From JABFSM01 sp963762545 (GTDB lineage: Bacteria; Gemmatimonadota; Gemmatimonadetes; Gemmatimonadales; GWC2-71-9), in NCBI GenBank assembly GCA_963762545.1, contig CAVXLC010000007.1:62001-126000 (forward strand): 64,000 nucleotides of DNA, in the 5' to 3' direction. Position numbers and translations under genes: made by a program. The stretch's first letter is position 1. Every line of letters starts with the position of its first letter. The notes beneath the pieces were generated by a model that saw nothing but the letters and a program-made list of their open reading frames with translations, searched no databases and had not been told where the DNA came from. Of this stretch, positions 62,409 to 64,000 are shown piece after piece.

Positions 62409-64000
62409 ATGGTGAAGCCGCTGGCGGAGCGGGTCCAGGATGCATTGGGGGAAGGCTACGAGGTGACCGAGGAGATGCCGGGGGGCGGCATGTCCCGGCT
62501 CTTCGTCGCCCAGGACCGCACGCTCGGACGTCTGGTGGTCGTCAAGCTTCTCCCCGAGGATCGTCTCCCCGGACTCTCGCCCGACCGGTTCCAGCGCGAA
62601 ATCCGTCTCACCGCCTCGCTCTCCCACGCCAACATCGTGGGGATTCTCGCCGCCGGGGTCATGGACGGCGTGCCCTACTACATCATGCCGTTCGTGGAGG
62701 GCCGCTCCCTGCGGAATCTCCTGGACGATCGCGGCGCGCTCCCGGTCCGCGAGGCGGTCTCGATCCTCCGCGACGTGGCACGGGCCTGCGCCTTCGCCCA
62801 TGGCAAGGGCATCATCCATCGGGACATCAAGCCCGGCAACGTGCTCCTGGCCGGCGGCGCCGCGGTGATGACCGATTTCGGCGTGGCCAAGGCCATCACC
62901 TCGGCCGCCGAGCGGGGCAGCTCCAGCGACGGCACCCTCACCCGGGCCGGATTCACCATCGGCACGCCGGCCTACATGGCGCCCGAGCAGGCCGCGGGCG
63001 ACAACGCCATCGATCATCGCGCCGACCTCTATTCCTTCGGCGTGATGGCCTTCGAGATGCTCTCGGGCCGGGTCCCCTTCGAGGGAAGAACCCCGCGCGA
63101 GCTGCTCACCGCGCAGCTCACCCTTGCTCCCCCTTCGCTCAGCCAGCTCCGCCCGGAAGTGCCGGCGGCGCTCGCGGCCCTGATTCGGCGGTGCCTCGCC
63201 AAGGACCCCCAGGATCGGCCCGCGTCCGCGGAGGAGATCCTCGCCGTGCTCGAGGACCTGCCGGTCGGGAGCGGCAGCCAGCCGGTGCTCGAAGCGGTGC
63301 GACGGCGGACCCGCCGCCTTCGCGTCTTCTTTGCGGTCGCGGCCGTCGCGCTGCTGGCGGTCCTGGGCATCCGCCTGGCGGGGGGACTCACCGGCGGCGC
63401 CGCGGCCCGGAGCGCGGCCCCGGTGACCCTCGCGGTGCTCCCGTTCGTGAGTCGGAGCACCGACTCGGCCGACGCCTACCTGGCCGAAGGGCTGACCGAT
63501 GCCATCGCCGCAGCGCTGGGCCGCGATTCGGCGCTTCGGGTGGCCTCCCGGCTCGCTACCGCGGAATACGCCGAGCGCACCGCGCCGCCCCGGGCCATCG
63601 GCCGGAGCCTCGGCGTGGCCGCCCTGCTGGATGGCTCGGTGCAGCGCCAGGGAAACCGGATCCGCGTGACGGTCCAGCTCGTGGATACCGAGACCGGCGC
63701 CGCGCTCTGGTCGGAGACCTACGACCGCGAGAGCGCCGACCTGCTCCAGGTCCAGGCGGATATCGCCCAGGCGATCGTCTCCGCATTCCAGCGGCAGCGC
63801 GGCAGCACCGCGCAGCCGGCGAGCCACGCCGGCAGTGGGTTCAGCGTAGCCGAAGCCTACGACCGGTACCTCCAGGGCAAGTACGCCTTCGGCCAGCGGG
63901 GCGCCGCCATGCTCGGCGAGGCGGTGGGTCACTTCAAGGCCGCGGTGGCGCTCGATCCCAGGGCCGCGCCGGCCTATTCGGGTCTGGCCGACGCCTACGT
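62409..64000 (+). CDS. Serine/threonine protein kinase with TolB/FlgO-like and TPR C-terminal part (truncated by window end)
   Basis: The reading frame starts MVKPLAERVQDALGEGYEV and is still open at 64000, giving at least 530 residues. The kinase domain is complete: glycine loop EEMPGGGMSRLFVA, Lys in LVVVKLLPED, catalytic loop IIHRDIKPGN, DFGVAK, and APEQAAG. A juxtamembrane helix (LRVFFAVAAVALLAVLG) is followed by a domain with TLAVLPFVSRSTDSADAYLAEGLTDAI, typical of TolB/FlgO-like regions in Gemmatimonadota kinases, and then TPR-like repeats (YDRYLQGKYAF). It is probably a membrane signalling kinase. Confidence 0.93.
   Translation, partial: MVKPLAERVQDALGEGYEVTEEMPGGGMSRLFVAQDRTLGRLVVVKLLPEDRLPGLSPDRFQREIRLTASLSHANIVGILAAGVMDGVPYYIMPFVEGRSLRNLLDDRGALPVREAVSILRDVARACAFAHGKGIIHRDIKPGNVLLAGGAAVMTDFGVAKAITSAAERGSSSDGTLTRAGFTIGTPAYMAPEQAAGDNAIDHRADLYSFGVMAFEMLSGRVPFEGRTPRELLTAQLTLAPPSLSQLRPEVPAALAALIRRCLAKDPQDRPASAEEILAVLEDLPVGSGSQPVLEAVRRRTRRLRVFFAVAAVALLAVLGIRLAGGLTGGAAARSAAPVTLAVLPFVSRSTDSADAYLAEGLTDAIAAALGRDSALRVASRLATAEYAERTAPPRAIGRSLGVAALLDGSVQRQGNRIRVTVQLVDTETGAALWSETYDRESADLLQVQADIAQAIVSAFQRQRGSTAQPASHAGSGFSVAEAYDRYLQGKYAFGQRGAAMLGEAVGHFKAAVALDPRAAPAYSGLADAY

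Noticed and set aside
62385..63932. A 515-codon minus-strand frame at the end of the window
   Set aside because: It is antisense to a full Ser/Thr kinase domain (HRDIKPGN, DFG, APE), which is the real gene and stays open to the window end.

Overview
The window is high-GC bacterial chromosome. The gene content points to Gemmatimonadota or a close relative such as Acidobacteriota: three large ADOP/MacB-type permeases (one behind a PadR gene), a PknB-type kinase with a TolB/FlgO-like tail, an S9 peptidase, a BNR-repeat secreted protein, GloVer-repeat proteins, and many exported proteins with a signal peptide ending in AQ. This assignment is inferred from family content; there is no rRNA, tRNA or CRISPR array in the window.

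Layout. 0-6.5 kb: start of an alcohol dehydrogenase, an ADOP permease, a 10-bp phased repeat, a serine hydrolase, small secreted proteins and a VOC protein. 6.6-10.6 kb: a frameshifted GloVer-repeat protein, a membrane protein, and a DsbA/peroxiredoxin operon. 10.6-18.7 kb: a minus-strand block of small oxidoreductases and alpha/beta hydrolases (NmrA-type protein, two hydrolases, HD protein, FMN reductase, aldo/keto reductase) around a broken LuxR ATPase regulator. 18.8-24.6 kb: secreted or envelope proteins (serine hydrolase, beta-propeller, metallophosphoesterase lipoprotein, beta-barrel, broken cyanophycinase-like protein).

24.7-32.1 kb is an accessory island of lower GC. All of its genes lie on the minus strand: two PD-(D/E)XK-like nucleases, a synthetase-only RelA/SpoT protein, an AbiJ-type protein, a PUA-like protein, a winged-helix/TIR-like protein, a DUF5677-like protein and a HEPN protein. 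They are separated by structured intergenic repeats, including two 65-bp direct repeats that carry a perfect 14-bp palindrome next to a G-quadruplex-like tract. It looks like an anti-phage or stress-response island and is the best place to look for something new.

32.2-35.9 kb: a promoter, a 45-codon ORF and a terminator precede a frameshifted ABC exporter and its DUF1854 partner, then a DinB protein. 36.1-45.9 kb: a DUF4249-like lipoprotein with a TonB-receptor-like partner, a PadR-ADOP operon with an apparently leaderless promoter, an exported MsrA, a VOC gene that runs into a 137-bp tandem repeat, and another ADOP permease. 46-55.5 kb: S9 peptidase, DCC protein, PAP2 phosphatase, MsrA, a multicopper oxidase with permuted copper motifs, a BNR protein and a dimethylargininase-like enzyme. 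55.4-58.3 kb: a compact four-gene operon of ECF sigma factor, membrane-anchored glycogen-binding-domain protein, secreted helical protein and outer-membrane barrel with a glycogen-binding domain. 58.4-64 kb: DUF4397 lipoprotein, another lipoprotein, a LytTR/LytS two-component pair, a VOC protein and a Ser/Thr kinase cut by the window end.

At least seven genes are interrupted by frameshifts with well-conserved protein on both sides. This many suggests indel errors in the assembly, or a population or strain with real decay. The LuxR and cyanophycinase-like genes also seem to have lost internal sequence.
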